DNA of 41,178 bases from assembly GCA_017934425.1 (NCBI GenBank), contig JAGBJO010000038.1, positions 1 through 41,178 on the forward strand, in the 5' to 3' direction. A program made the position numbers and the translations under genes. Source of the stretch: Ruminococcus sp. GTDB lineage: Bacteria > Bacillota > Clostridia > Oscillospirales > Ruminococcaceae. Shown here piece by piece: positions 25,319 through 33,992 of the stretch (position 1 is the first letter of the stretch; each line of letters starts with the position of its first letter). Under the pieces are notes generated by a model. It made no database searches. It was not told where the DNA came from and saw only the letters and a program-made list of their open reading frames with translations.

Positions 25319-27263
25319 AGTTACTGTTGCAAAGTCCGCAGGTTTTTGTTTTGGGGTTGACAGAGCCGTAAAAATGGTGTATAATGAATTAGAAAAGGGT
25401 ACGAAAGTAGCAACGCTCGGCCCTATAATACATAACCAGGACGTTGTGAGCGATATGCAGGCTAAGGGCGCAAGGGTCATCTCCTCAGTTGACGAACTTG
25501 AGCCAGGCGAGACTATCGTTATCCGCTCTCACGGCGTAGGCAGCGATGTCTACAGACAGATCGAGGCTAAGGGCAATCGTATGCTCGATGCCACCTGTCC
25601 TTTCGTGTCAAGGATACATAAGATAGTGGCTGAAAAGACAGCTCAGGGTTACTTTATACTTATTGCAGGTGACGAAAGTCATCCGGAAGTTCAGGGAATC
25701 GTTGGGCATTGTTCACAGAATTATCTTGTATTTAAGGATAACTCACAGCTAAAAGACCTTTTTCAGAAAAATGATGAATTTTTTGGAAAAAAGCTTGCAT
25801 TTGTGGCGCAAACGACGTATAATGTATTAGTATGGGAAGAGTGTTTAAAGGTAATACCGAAGGACGACCCCGATATTGTAATATTCGATACAATCTGTAA
25901 TGCTACCGATACAAGGCAGTCAGATGCGGCTGAACTTGCTAAAAGTTCTGACATAATGCTTGTGGTCGGCGGTAAGCACAGCTCCAACACCGTCAAACTC
26001 GCTGAGGTGTGCAGCCGCTATTGCAAAACGTATCACATAGAGAATTCGGACGAACTTTCTGCTTTAAAGCTGCCCGATGTCGAGAATATCGGCATTACTG
26101 CAGGGGCTTCCACTCCTGCATATATAATCAAGGAGGTAAAAACCACTATGTCAGAGAATGTAAATCTCACAGCTAATCAGGATGAGGAGATCGATTTCGC
26201 TGAAGCTATCGATCAGTCATTCAAAAAAATATATACAGGAGAAAAGGTCAAGGGTATCGTTGTAGGCATCGACAGCAATGAGATCACTGTTGATCTGGGT
26301 ACTAAGCACACAGGCTATGTTAAGCTTGATGACCTCACAGACGACAGCACTAAGAAGCCTGAGGATATCGTTTCCATCGGCGACGAGATCGACCTCATCG
26401 TTATCAAGGTAAATGATGCTGACGGTACTGCTGCTCTGTCCAAGAGAAAGGTTGACGAGCAGGCTGGTTACGAGAAGGTAGTTGCTGCTAAGGAAAGCGG
26501 CGAGGTTCTTGAGGGCAAAGTAACAAGGATCGTAAACAAGGGTGTTACTCTCAACTACCTGGGCGTAAGAATCTTTATCCCTGCTTCACAGACAGGTCTC
26601 CCCAGAGGCGCAGAGCTTGACCAGCTGCTCAACCAGAAGGTCAACTTCGTTATCATCGACACTGATGAGGATCCTCGCAAGAGACGTGCTGTAGGTTCTA
26701 TCAAGAAGGTTGAGGATGCTAAGAAGGAAGAGGCAAGAGCAAAGTTCTGGGAGACCGCTAAGGTTGGCGATACTTTCAAGGGCGTTGTTAAGTCTCTCAC
26801 AAGCTTTGGCGCATTCGTTGACTTGGGCGGCATCGACGGAATGGTACATATTTCCGAGCTGTCCTGGAAGAGAATCAAGCACCCCTCTGAGGTCGTAAGC
26901 ATCGGCGATACTCTCGAAGTTTACATCAAGGATCTCAAGCCTGAGGAGAAGAGAATCTCTCTCGGCTACAAGAAGGCTGAGGACAATCCTTGGGAGATCT
27001 TCAAGTCCAAGTACTCTGTAGGCGATGTTGTTAAGGTAACTATCGTTTCTATCACAAGCTTCGGTGCTTTCGGTCAGATCATGGACGGCGTTGATGGTCT
27101 TATCCACATCAGCCAGATCGCTGACAGCAAGGTTGAGAACGTTAAGGATCACCTGGCAGTTGGTGACGAGGTTGACGTTAAGATCATTGAGATCGACGAC
27201 GAGTCCAAGAGAATCAGCATCTCCATGAGAGCTCTTGCTGAGGACGCTCAGGACGAGGACTAA
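25311..27263 (+). CDS. ispH-rpsA: IspH-ribosomal protein S1 fusion
   Basis: A 650-residue fusion common in Clostridia. Residues 1 to about 279 are IspH (HMBPP reductase), the last step of the MEP isoprenoid pathway; the [4Fe-4S] cysteines are C13, C96 and C196. Residues 280-650 hold four S1 RNA-binding repeats, a short form of ribosomal protein S1. Codon use changes at the junction: the IspH part is mixed, with rarer AT-ending codons, whereas the S1 part uses the preferred codons of the hydrogenase and cellulase genes. A strong internal Shine-Dalgarno and ATG sit at the junction (26130-26150), so free S1 may also be made. Confidence 0.95.
   Translation: MSKVTVAKSAGFCFGVDRAVKMVYNELEKGTKVATLGPIIHNQDVVSDMQAKGARVISSVDELEPGETIVIRSHGVGSDVYRQIEAKGNRMLDATCPFVSRIHKIVAEKTAQGYFILIAGDESHPEVQGIVGHCSQNYLVFKDNSQLKDLFQKNDEFFGKKLAFVAQTTYNVLVWEECLKVIPKDDPDIVIFDTICNATDTRQSDAAELAKSSDIMLVVGGKHSSNTVKLAEVCSRYCKTYHIENSDELSALKLPDVENIGITAGASTPAYIIKEVKTTMSENVNLTANQDEEIDFAEAIDQSFKKIYTGEKVKGIVVGIDSNEITVDLGTKHTGYVKLDDLTDDSTKKPEDIVSIGDEIDLIVIKVNDADGTAALSKRKVDEQAGYEKVVAAKESGEVLEGKVTRIVNKGVTLNYLGVRIFIPASQTGLPRGAELDQLLNQKVNFVIIDTDEDPRKRRAVGSIKKVEDAKKEEARAKFWETAKVGDTFKGVVKSLTSFGAFVDLGGIDGMVHISELSWKRIKHPSEVVSIGDTLEVYIKDLKPEEKRISLGYKKAEDNPWEIFKSKYSVGDVVKVTIVSITSFGAFGQIMDGVDGLIHISQIADSKVENVKDHLAVGDEVDVKIIEIDDESKRISISMRALAEDAQDED
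26130..26150 (+). promoter_or_regulatory. Internal ribosome binding site and start for free S1
   Basis: AAGGAGG (26130-26136) is followed 11 nt later by an in-frame ATG (26148-26150) at residue 280, exactly where IspH ends and the S1 region begins. Initiation here would give a 371-residue S1-like protein. A TATAAT-like string lies just upstream at 26123-26128, without a clear -35. Confidence 0.5.
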
Positions 27264-27279
27264 TCCACAAGTTAATGCT

Positions 27280-27312
27280 GCGGCTGTGCCTTATGGTGCA
27301 GCCGCTTTTTTT
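27280..27312 (+). terminator. Terminator after ispH-rpsA
   Basis: An 11-position stem with two wobble pairs (27280-27290 with 27295-27305), a TTAT loop, and seven T at 27306-27312. Confidence 0.9.
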
Positions 27313-27323
27313 AGGAGAAATGT

Positions 27324-28013
27324 ATGAAAGTAAATCCCCTTTACTATATCCCTGCAAGGGCTCAGGAACTTTACTCCGGCGGAGAACAGGCGAAAAAGAA
27401 GTACCGCAAGGTCGGCATTGATATCATGGGTATGCCTTTCCCGGAAGGGGACGAGGTTGCTGCGAAAGTTCGCAGGAAGTATCGCCGCCATTTGATCGTC
27501 GCTTTCACTTTTGCGTTCATTGCGATTGCGGCGGCGATAGGATTCGCCCTGAGCGAGGAGATGACGCAGCCCTATGCCGAGAAGGTAACGTGGGGGACGT
27601 TCGGTGCGACTCTGGCTTGCGCTGTTGTCGTATTTGCGGAAGCCTTCGCCGTTGTACACCTTCAAAAGAAGATAGTCCGCCATTTCCTCAAAACCTATCG
27701 CCCGGTATGCGATGATGACGATGAGGCTGAGGGACTGGAAGTCTACGGCAGCGCCCTGCTGGAAACCGAGGGTAACAGAGAAGCCTTCTTTGTGGAAGAT
27801 GACAAACCCCGCTGCGACAGCTGGTTCTGCCTTTGCTGCGGTAAAAAGCTGACCACCGGTGATATCAAGGACTTTGATGCCGACGGAACTGCCCTTTGCC
27901 CACGCTGTTCCGGCCCTGGTGTGACTATGCTCATACCTTATCCGGATTTTGAGGTTAAAGCGCTCAGGTATGCTCAAAAAGCAATGGGTGAATCGAACAA
28001 TAATTATAAGTAA
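27324..28013 (+). CDS. Hypothetical membrane protein with a C-terminal zinc ribbon
   Basis: A 229-residue protein I cannot assign to a family. It has a basic N-terminal region, two membrane segments (about 57-76 and 92-113), a short acidic stretch (DDDDE near 130) and a C-terminal domain with C169-L-C-C172-G and C192-P-R-C195, spaced like a zinc ribbon. The start lies only 12 nt after the T-run of the preceding terminator, with AGGAGA as ribosome binding site, so expression would rely on read-through or on a promoter inside the S1 gene. No terminator is clear after it. Confidence 0.7.
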   Translation: MKVNPLYYIPARAQELYSGGEQAKKKYRKVGIDIMGMPFPEGDEVAAKVRRKYRRHLIVAFTFAFIAIAAAIGFALSEEMTQPYAEKVTWGTFGATLACAVVVFAEAFAVVHLQKKIVRHFLKTYRPVCDDDDEAEGLEVYGSALLETEGNREAFFVEDDKPRCDSWFCLCCGKKLTTGDIKDFDADGTALCPRCSGPGVTMLIPYPDFEVKALRYAQKAMGESNNNYK

Positions 28014-28058
28014 AATTTGTGCAGAGTGCTATATTTCGGAAAAGTTTATTTCAGATGC

Positions 28059-28087
28059 TTGACAAAAATTAAGTAATATAGTACATT
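28059..28087 (+). promoter_or_regulatory. Promoter of the first GH9 cellulase
   Basis: Perfect TTGACA (28059-28064), 17-bp spacer, TACATT (28082-28087). Predicted transcription start near 28094, just before a leader hairpin. Confidence 0.6.
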
Positions 28088-28098
28088 TAAATTGTATA

Positions 28099-28120
28099 GG
28101 CGTGACGGGAGGGTCATGCC
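28099..28120 (+). promoter_or_regulatory. 5' leader hairpin of the first GH9 cellulase
   Basis: GGCGTGAC (28099-28106) pairs with GTCATGCC (28113-28120), with one wobble, around a GGGAGG loop. It is close to the predicted 5' end, followed by an A-run. The true ribosome binding site (GAGGGG, 28131-28136) lies outside it. It may stabilise the message. Confidence 0.45.
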
Positions 28121-28145
28121 AAAAAAATGAGAGGGGTAATCTATT

Positions 28146-30512
28146 ATGAAATTCAAAAGGATCATCGCCGGCGCTGCTGCACTGGCAATGACTGCCGGCA
28201 TGGGCGTTTATGCACCTGCTAAGGCTGATGCTGCCGGCAGCTACAACTACGCTGAGGCACTCCAGAAGTCAATGTTCTTCTACGAGGTTCAGCAGGCTGG
28301 TAAGCTTCCTGAGTGGAATGAGGTTTCCTGGAGAGCAGACTCAATGGTTGACGAGGACGGCAACGAAACTGATGTCTGCACAGGCGGCTGGTTCGATGCC
28401 GGTGACCACTTTAAGTTCACTCTGACAAACGCTTACGCTGCTTCCGTACTCGCATGGGGTTACCTGGAATACAAGGACGCTGTTGACAAGAAGGGTCTTG
28501 GCGAACTGTACCGCAACAACGTTCAGTGGGGTCTTGACTACCTGATGCAGTGTGACAGAGGCGATAAGATCATCGGTACTGTAGGCGACTTTACCGGCGG
28601 TTCAACTGACCATAACATCTGGTGCAGCGCTGAGGTATATCTGCGTAAGCATCACCTGAACAACGATGATTGGGTACGTCCTTACGACGAGATCGCTGAC
28701 TCAACAACTATGGCACTTTCCGCTGCTGCACTGGCTGAGGGCTATATCATGTTTAAGGACACTCAGCCCGAAAAGGCTGCCGCTTACTTGAAGCAGGCTG
28801 AGACTTACTTCAAGTCCGCCGACGCTCTCAGAGACAACGAAAACGGCGCTATGGGCTCAATGTACAATCCTTCCTCATGGGTAGACGATTGTATGTACGC
28901 TGCTTGTTGGCTGTATAAGGCTACTGGCGACGAGTCCTACCTGAATAAGATCAAGAGCGACTATATCCCCAAATTCCCCACAGAGGAACAGTCAAATGAT
29001 AAGAAGTTCACATGGGGCTTCTGCTGGGACGATACAACTCAGGGTGCTGCACTCCTTTACGCTCAGATCACTGGCGACCAGGAGTGGATCGACCACATCT
29101 CACATCATCTGGATTACTGGATGGGTGGCTACGGCGGCAAGAAGATAGCTTATACTCCCGACGGTATGGCTTGGCTGTTCAACTGGGGCAGCGCTCGTCA
29201 CGTCAGCGCTACTGCTTGGCTTGCTAAGCTTGCAAGTGATACAATTTTCAAGGATAATGCTGACCTGGCTAAGAAGTACGACGACTGGGCTAAGGGTCAG
29301 ATGGATTACATCTTCGGCGACAATGCTCTGGGTCTTAGCTACGTTCTTGGCATGGGTGAGAATCAGCCTACTGCATTCCACCACAGAACTGCTTCCGGTA
29401 TCCACGACGACCACTGGAATGAGCTTGGACAGGAGTCCGGCGGTGACGAAGGCTGGCAGACAGAGTACGCTCATACTCTTTACGGCGCTCTCGTTGGCGG
29501 CCCTGACCAGGAAGGTAAATATGTTAACCAGGTATCAAAGTATGAGTACTCTGAGGTAGCTATCGACTACAACGCAGGCTACACAGCTTGCCTGTGCGCT
29601 CTGGTGGATGATTTTGGCGGCGACGTTGATCCTTCATTCCCGCCTACAGAGAAGCCTACCTGGGCTGAGTGGGAAGTGGCAGCAGTCCTCAACGGCAGCC
29701 CTGCCGCAAGCTACACTGAGATCAAGGCTTGGGCTATGAACCACACTGCATGGCCTGCAAGAGTTGCTAAGGACGTTGAGTATCGCTACTACTTCAACGT
29801 TTCCGAGCTGAAGGAAGCTGGTCTGAGCGTTGACCAGATCAAGGTCGAGGGCAAGTCCCAGCAGTACCAGGAAGGTCAGCAGGGCTATGCTACAGTTTCC
29901 GGTCCTTACCTCTATGAGGGCGATTCTTCCGGCAATACTTACTATGCACTTATCAAGTTCGAGGACGGCAGAGCTATCCAGCCTACCGGTCAGAGCGAGC
30001 ATAGAGATGAGGTTCAGTTCAGGATCTCTATCCCCGACGCTATCGAGGGCAAGCCTACTACAGGTGCTTGGGATCCTTCAAACGACTGGTCTTATGAAAG
30101 CATTCCTGATGCTACAGACCTGAAGAAGGCTGATTCTATCAACGACCACATCACAATGTATGTTGACGGCAACCTGGTTTGGGGTACTGAGCCTGACGGC
30201 ACAACTCCTGAGGACGTTCAGCCTACAACTACTACAAAGGAAAGCGGTTCTACAACTACCACAACAACTACAACTGCTACAGGCACTGACAAGCCCTACG
30301 TTTACGGCGATGCTGATGACAACGGAACAGTAAGCGTTTCCGATATCGTTTGCGTACTCCAGTTCGTCGCTAACAAGGACAAGTATCCCCTTGAGGGCAG
30401 AAAGCTTATCCAGGCAGATGTTGACGGTGTTGAGGGCGTTTCTGCTAACGATGCATTCGTAATTCAGCAGAAAGATGCAGACCCGAAACTGGAACTTCCG
30501 TTAAAGAAATAA
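28146..30512 (+). CDS. Cellulosomal GH9 endoglucanase (GH9-CBM3c-dockerin)
   Basis: A 788-residue secreted cellulase. Modules: signal peptide (1 to about 30); GH9 catalytic domain (32-500) with the catalytic Asp pair in GWFDAGDH, the FHHRTASG region and the general acid in YSEVAIDYNAG; a CBM3c-type module (about 505-675), which in GH9 theme B enzymes extends the cleft and gives processive attack; a Thr-rich linker (about 693-714); and a type I dockerin (718-788) beginning GDADDNGTVSVSDIV. Catalytic residues are intact. Heavy use of preferred codons suggests high expression. The dockerin sequence closely resembles those of the CE12 and second GH9 proteins, so they probably bind the same scaffoldin. 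Confidence 0.93.
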   Translation: MKFKRIIAGAAALAMTAGMGVYAPAKADAAGSYNYAEALQKSMFFYEVQQAGKLPEWNEVSWRADSMVDEDGNETDVCTGGWFDAGDHFKFTLTNAYAASVLAWGYLEYKDAVDKKGLGELYRNNVQWGLDYLMQCDRGDKIIGTVGDFTGGSTDHNIWCSAEVYLRKHHLNNDDWVRPYDEIADSTTMALSAAALAEGYIMFKDTQPEKAAAYLKQAETYFKSADALRDNENGAMGSMYNPSSWVDDCMYAACWLYKATGDESYLNKIKSDYIPKFPTEEQSNDKKFTWGFCWDDTTQGAALLYAQITGDQEWIDHISHHLDYWMGGYGGKKIAYTPDGMAWLFNWGSARHVSATAWLAKLASDTIFKDNADLAKKYDDWAKGQMDYIFGDNALGLSYVLGMGENQPTAFHHRTASGIHDDHWNELGQESGGDEGWQTEYAHTLYGALVGGPDQEGKYVNQVSKYEYSEVAIDYNAGYTACLCALVDDFGGDVDPSFPPTEKPTWAEWEVAAVLNGSPAASYTEIKAWAMNHTAWPARVAKDVEYRYYFNVSELKEAGLSVDQIKVEGKSQQYQEGQQGYATVSGPYLYEGDSSGNTYYALIKFEDGRAIQPTGQSEHRDEVQFRISIPDAIEGKPTTGAWDPSNDWSYESIPDATDLKKADSINDHITMYVDGNLVWGTEPDGTTPEDVQPTTTTKESGSTTTTTTTTATGTDKPYVYGDADDNGTVSVSDIVCVLQFVANKDKYPLEGRKLIQADVDGVEGVSANDAFVIQQKDADPKLELPLKK

Positions 30513-30531
30513 TCAATTCACATTTATTAAA

Positions 30532-30560
30532 CAAAGGGAACAGCCAGTTCCCTTTGCTTT
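30532..30560 (+). terminator. Terminator after the first GH9 cellulase
   Basis: CAAAGGGAAC (30532-30541) and GTTCCCTTTG (30547-30556) form a perfect 10-bp stem with a 5-nt loop, followed by a short CTTT. Confidence 0.7.
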
Positions 30561-30651
30561 AATGAATAAACTGACAATCTGCACAAAAAGGAATTAGCCA
30601 GATTGGGAGTTTGAACGAATTTCCAGAAAGGTATTTACTTTTTTAAGCGGA

Positions 30652-30657
30652 TATAAT
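30652..30657 (+). promoter_or_regulatory. -10 element of the second GH9 cellulase promoter
   Basis: TATAAT at 30652-30657 in an AT-rich block. No convincing -35 lies at 16-18 bp spacing. The predicted start near 30664 gives a long leader of about 138 nt. Confidence 0.45.
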
Positions 30658-30682
30658 ATAATAATTATAGTGGACAGGAGAG

Positions 30683-30765
30683 GTGCAGGTCAGCTTATGA
30701 CTAACCTGTCTGCACTGTGTTTTTTCAATGGTATAACCGCAATGTATGCACTGGCATTGCGTTAT
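30683..30765 (+). promoter_or_regulatory. Structured leader with two tandem hairpins upstream of the second GH9 gene
   Basis: Hairpin 1 (30683-30715) closes with GTGCAG/CTGCAC and has further internal pairing; TGTG and six T (30720-30725) follow, resembling a terminator. Hairpin 2 (30733-30765) pairs ATAAC-C-GCAATG with CATTGC-GTTAT, leaving one bulged C. The coding start is 36 nt further on. I do not recognise a known riboswitch class. Confidence 0.5.
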
Positions 30766-30801
30766 AAAAATATTTTTAATTTTATCAGGGAGGGTATAAA
30801 A

Positions 30802-33800
30802 ATGCACAAGAAAATCTCTAAGGCTATCGTTGGAAGCCTTATGGCAGCTGGTATGCTCGCTACTACTGTTGCAGCTACTGTTGCTCCTATGAGCGCTTCT
30901 GCTGGTGAGCTTCTTGGTCAGACCGACTTTGAAGAAGGCGTTGGTCTTCCTTGGCACACCTGCGAAACAAACCCCGCTAAGCAGACATTCGACATCGAGG
31001 ATGGTACCTACAACGTTCACATCGTAAATAATAACGGTGGTAACGGAAGATGGGACCTTCAGCTCCGTCACAGAGGTCTGCACATCGAGGCTGGCAAAAC
31101 ATATACCGTAAGCGGTGAGATCACTGCTGATGCTGATGGTTGGATCTACTCCAAGATCGGTAACTACTCAGGTAAAACTGAGCTGTGGCACAATATCGCA
31201 GGTCAGGAGTGGCAGCCTGTTCAGATCAAGAAGGGTCAGACTTTCAAGTTCAAGGATACTTTCACAGCTAAGGAGACTATGGAAGTTGCTGAGTGGGCTT
31301 TCCACTATGCAGATTCTACAGGCACAACTGCTGCTTCTGAGTTTGGTCACACTGATACTGGTTTCCCCAATGACACAACAATTAAGTTCGATAATCTGTC
31401 TCTGACAGTTGATGGCCCTGAGGTATTCCCCGCTGACGAGGAATTCGGCGTTATCAGACCTAAGAGCAACGTTCGTCTGAACCAGGTTGGTTACTACACA
31501 AACCTCGCTAAGAAGGCTTCTTACGTAACTGATGCTGCTGAGCCTCTGGATTTCGAGGTTCGTGATTCTTCAGGCAAGGCTGTTTACACAGGCAAGACAT
31601 CTGTATTCGGTTCAGACCCTGACTCCGGTACAGGTAAGACTGAGACATACACAGATGCTAACGGCAACAAGATTACAAAGCAGAAGGATTCCGGTGAGAA
31701 CGTTCATATCATTGACTTCTCTAAGGTTACAACTCCTGGCACATATACTGTATTCGTAAAGGATACAAAGGGCGTTACAGGCTCTGCTTCAGGTCTGAGA
31801 GAAGGCGCTTGGGATACTAAGCTCTCCGGCGACAAGCTCATGTGGACTAACTGGAAGACTGGCAAGGAATACGTTATGAACGAGTCCTGCGAGTTCGAGA
31901 TCGGTGATAAGATCTATGATGGTCTGCTGACTCAGGCTATGAGCTACTACTACCAGAACCGTTCAGGTGTTCCGGTTGAGGAAAAGTACGTTTCAGGTCT
32001 TGAGAATCCTAATTCAACAGCTCCTCTGTACCACACTGAGTACGGTCATAACCCTGATACTGCTGAAGTTCAGAAGGCTTGGATCAAGTCCTACGCTTCT
32101 GCTGAGGAGACTGTAACAGGTACACAGGTAACTGGTACATATGGTTGGTACGACGCTGGTGACCACGGTAAGTACGCTGTTAACGGCGGTGTTTCCGTAT
32201 GGACTCTCCAGAATGTTTACGAGTATTCTAAGAAGCTTGGCACAGATGCTAAGTGGACTGACGGTAAGACTGTAAGAATCCCTGAGAATGGCGACAAGGC
32301 TCCTGACGCTCTCGATGAGGCAAGAGTTGAGCTTCAGTGGATGATGGATATGCAGGTTCCCGCTTCTGATAAGATCTGGGGCAGCAAGTGCGAAGGCATG
32401 GTTTACCACAAGCTCCACGACCAGAAGTGGACAGGTCTGGCTATCCACGCTTGGAAGTACGAAGGCTTCGACGGCTGTGTTCGTATCGCTAAGCCCCCGA
32501 CGTATGCTGCTTCATTCAACCTGGCTGCTTGCGGCGCTCAGGCTGCACGTCTCTGGGAAGACTACGATCCTACATTCGCTAAGGAAGCTCTGGCAGCTGC
32601 TGAGAAGGCTTACGCTGCAGTTAAGAACTCCGGTACAGGCTACACAGTTGATAAGGGTGACTGGGAGAAGGATCCTCAGTTCGCACCTCTGGATCAGGCT
32701 ATCGGCGGTGGTCCTTACGGTGATACTTACGTTATGGACGATATGTACTGGGCTGCTTGTGAGCTTTATATCACAACTGGCAAGGACGAGTACCTCAAGG
32801 ATCTGGAAGCTTACACCAATCCTAACGATTCAAGCGGACTCGATAAGGCTTACAGCCTGACAACATTCCTCGGCGGCGGCGAGAACAAGGGTTCATTCAG
32901 CTCCTTCAACTGGGGTTGTACTTCCGGTCTGGGTACTCTCTCACTGTACCTGAATCAGGATAAGCTTACTGACGCTAACGCTAAGAAGGTTACAGATTCT
33001 ATCATTGCTGCTGGTGACTCCTACGTTAAGGAGCAGGCTGAGCAGGGTATGGGTATTCCTTACTACGGCACAACCTTCGAGGACGATGTAAATATCGGCA
33101 AGGGTATCAAGGTTACCGGTTATGAGTGGGGTTCAAACTCCTTCGTTATCAACAACGCTATCGTTATGGCTTACGCTTACGATGCATCTAAGGATGTTAA
33201 GTACCTCAATGGTGCTGCTGAGGCTATGGACTACATCTTCGGTCGTAACGGTCTTGACTTCTCTTACGTTTCTGGTTGGGGCGAGACTTGCCTGACATAT
33301 CCTCACCACAGATTCTGGGCTGGCGGCATCGATCCTGACTTCCCGCTCGCACCTAAGGGCATCCTTTCCGGTGGTCCTGGTGCAGGTATGCAGGATCCTT
33401 ACATCGGCGGTCTGGGCTACAAGAGAGGCGCTCTGGCTAACCAGAAGTGCTACGTTGACTCCGCTGAGGCTTGGTCTGTAAACGAGATCACCATCAACTG
33501 GAACGCTCCTCTGGTATGGATGTCTTCATTCATGGATGACGTTGCTGGCGGTGAAATTCCTCAGCCTACAACTGGCGAAACAACAGAGAACAAGGATAAG
33601 GTTTGGGGCGATGCTGACGGCAGCAAGTCTGTAAGTATCTCTGATATCGTTCTGGTTCTCCAGTACTCCGCTAACAAGACAAAGTATCCTCTGGATTCAA
33701 CTGCTCTTGACAACTGCGACTGCAACGCTGACGGTGTTGTAGATACAAAGGATGCATTCATCATCCAGCAGCTCGATGCAGGTATCTACAAGCAGAGTGA

Positions 33801-33816
33801 TATGCCTGTAAAGTAA
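30802..33816 (+). CDS. Cellulosomal GH9 cellulase (CBM4-Ig-GH9-dockerin)
   Basis: A 1004-residue secreted cellulase of the CelK/CbhA-like GH9 layout. Modules: signal peptide cut after ASA near residue 34; CBM4-type carbohydrate-binding module (35-205); CelD_N Ig-like domain (215-318) starting VRLNQVGYY; GH9 domain (about 360-914) with GWYDAGDHGKY, PHHRFWAGG and the acid in NEITINWNAP; short Pro/Thr linker; type I dockerin (932-1003) beginning GDADGSKSVSISDIV. The frame is open from 30670, but the ATG at 30802 follows GGGAGGGT and starts a proper signal peptide. Codon use is the most biased of all glycosidase genes here, which suggests very high expression. Confidence 0.94.
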   Translation: MHKKISKAIVGSLMAAGMLATTVAATVAPMSASAGELLGQTDFEEGVGLPWHTCETNPAKQTFDIEDGTYNVHIVNNNGGNGRWDLQLRHRGLHIEAGKTYTVSGEITADADGWIYSKIGNYSGKTELWHNIAGQEWQPVQIKKGQTFKFKDTFTAKETMEVAEWAFHYADSTGTTAASEFGHTDTGFPNDTTIKFDNLSLTVDGPEVFPADEEFGVIRPKSNVRLNQVGYYTNLAKKASYVTDAAEPLDFEVRDSSGKAVYTGKTSVFGSDPDSGTGKTETYTDANGNKITKQKDSGENVHIIDFSKVTTPGTYTVFVKDTKGVTGSASGLREGAWDTKLSGDKLMWTNWKTGKEYVMNESCEFEIGDKIYDGLLTQAMSYYYQNRSGVPVEEKYVSGLENPNSTAPLYHTEYGHNPDTAEVQKAWIKSYASAEETVTGTQVTGTYGWYDAGDHGKYAVNGGVSVWTLQNVYEYSKKLGTDAKWTDGKTVRIPENGDKAPDALDEARVELQWMMDMQVPASDKIWGSKCEGMVYHKLHDQKWTGLAIHAWKYEGFDGCVRIAKPPTYAASFNLAACGAQAARLWEDYDPTFAKEALAAAEKAYAAVKNSGTGYTVDKGDWEKDPQFAPLDQAIGGGPYGDTYVMDDMYWAACELYITTGKDEYLKDLEAYTNPNDSSGLDKAYSLTTFLGGGENKGSFSSFNWGCTSGLGTLSLYLNQDKLTDANAKKVTDSIIAAGDSYVKEQAEQGMGIPYYGTTFEDDVNIGKGIKVTGYEWGSNSFVINNAIVMAYAYDASKDVKYLNGAAEAMDYIFGRNGLDFSYVSGWGETCLTYPHHRFWAGGIDPDFPLAPKGILSGGPGAGMQDPYIGGLGYKRGALANQKCYVDSAEAWSVNEITINWNAPLVWMSSFMDDVAGGEIPQPTTGETTENKDKVWGDADGSKSVSISDIVLVLQYSANKTKYPLDSTALDNCDCNADGVVDTKDAFIIQQLDAGIYKQSDMPVK

Positions 33817-33847
33817 TCTGATTACTTAACTTAATATGCTCATACGA

Positions 33848-33879
33848 AGGGCGGCTCTCCGGAGTCGCCCTGTTTTTTT
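33848..33879 (+). terminator. Terminator after the second GH9 cellulase
   Basis: AGGGCGGCTC (33848-33857) pairs with GAGTCGCCCT (33862-33871), one wobble, TCCG loop, then seven T (33873-33879). Confidence 0.9.
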
Positions 33880-33941
33880 ATGTATGGAGAATTGTGCGGA
33901 GCGGGGGGAACACTGATAAGCTTACAATGTCACAAGGGTAT

Positions 33942-33973
33942 AAAAAAAGACGGCTGAGATAACTCAGCCGTCT
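33942..33973 (-). terminator. Terminator of the rpmG-secE-nusG-rplK-rplA operon
   Basis: AGACGGCTGAG (33948-33958) and CTCAGCCGTCT (33963-33973) form a perfect 11-bp stem with an ATAA loop; on the minus strand the U-run is the complement of the A-run at 33942-33948. Confidence 0.92.
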
Positions 33974-33992
33974 GTATATTTCGTGTTATAAA

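Noticed and set aside
30670-30801. Upstream extension of the second GH9 gene
   Set aside because: The open frame passes through the leader hairpins and places a non-secretory stretch before the signal peptide; GGGAGGGT before 30802 marks the real start.
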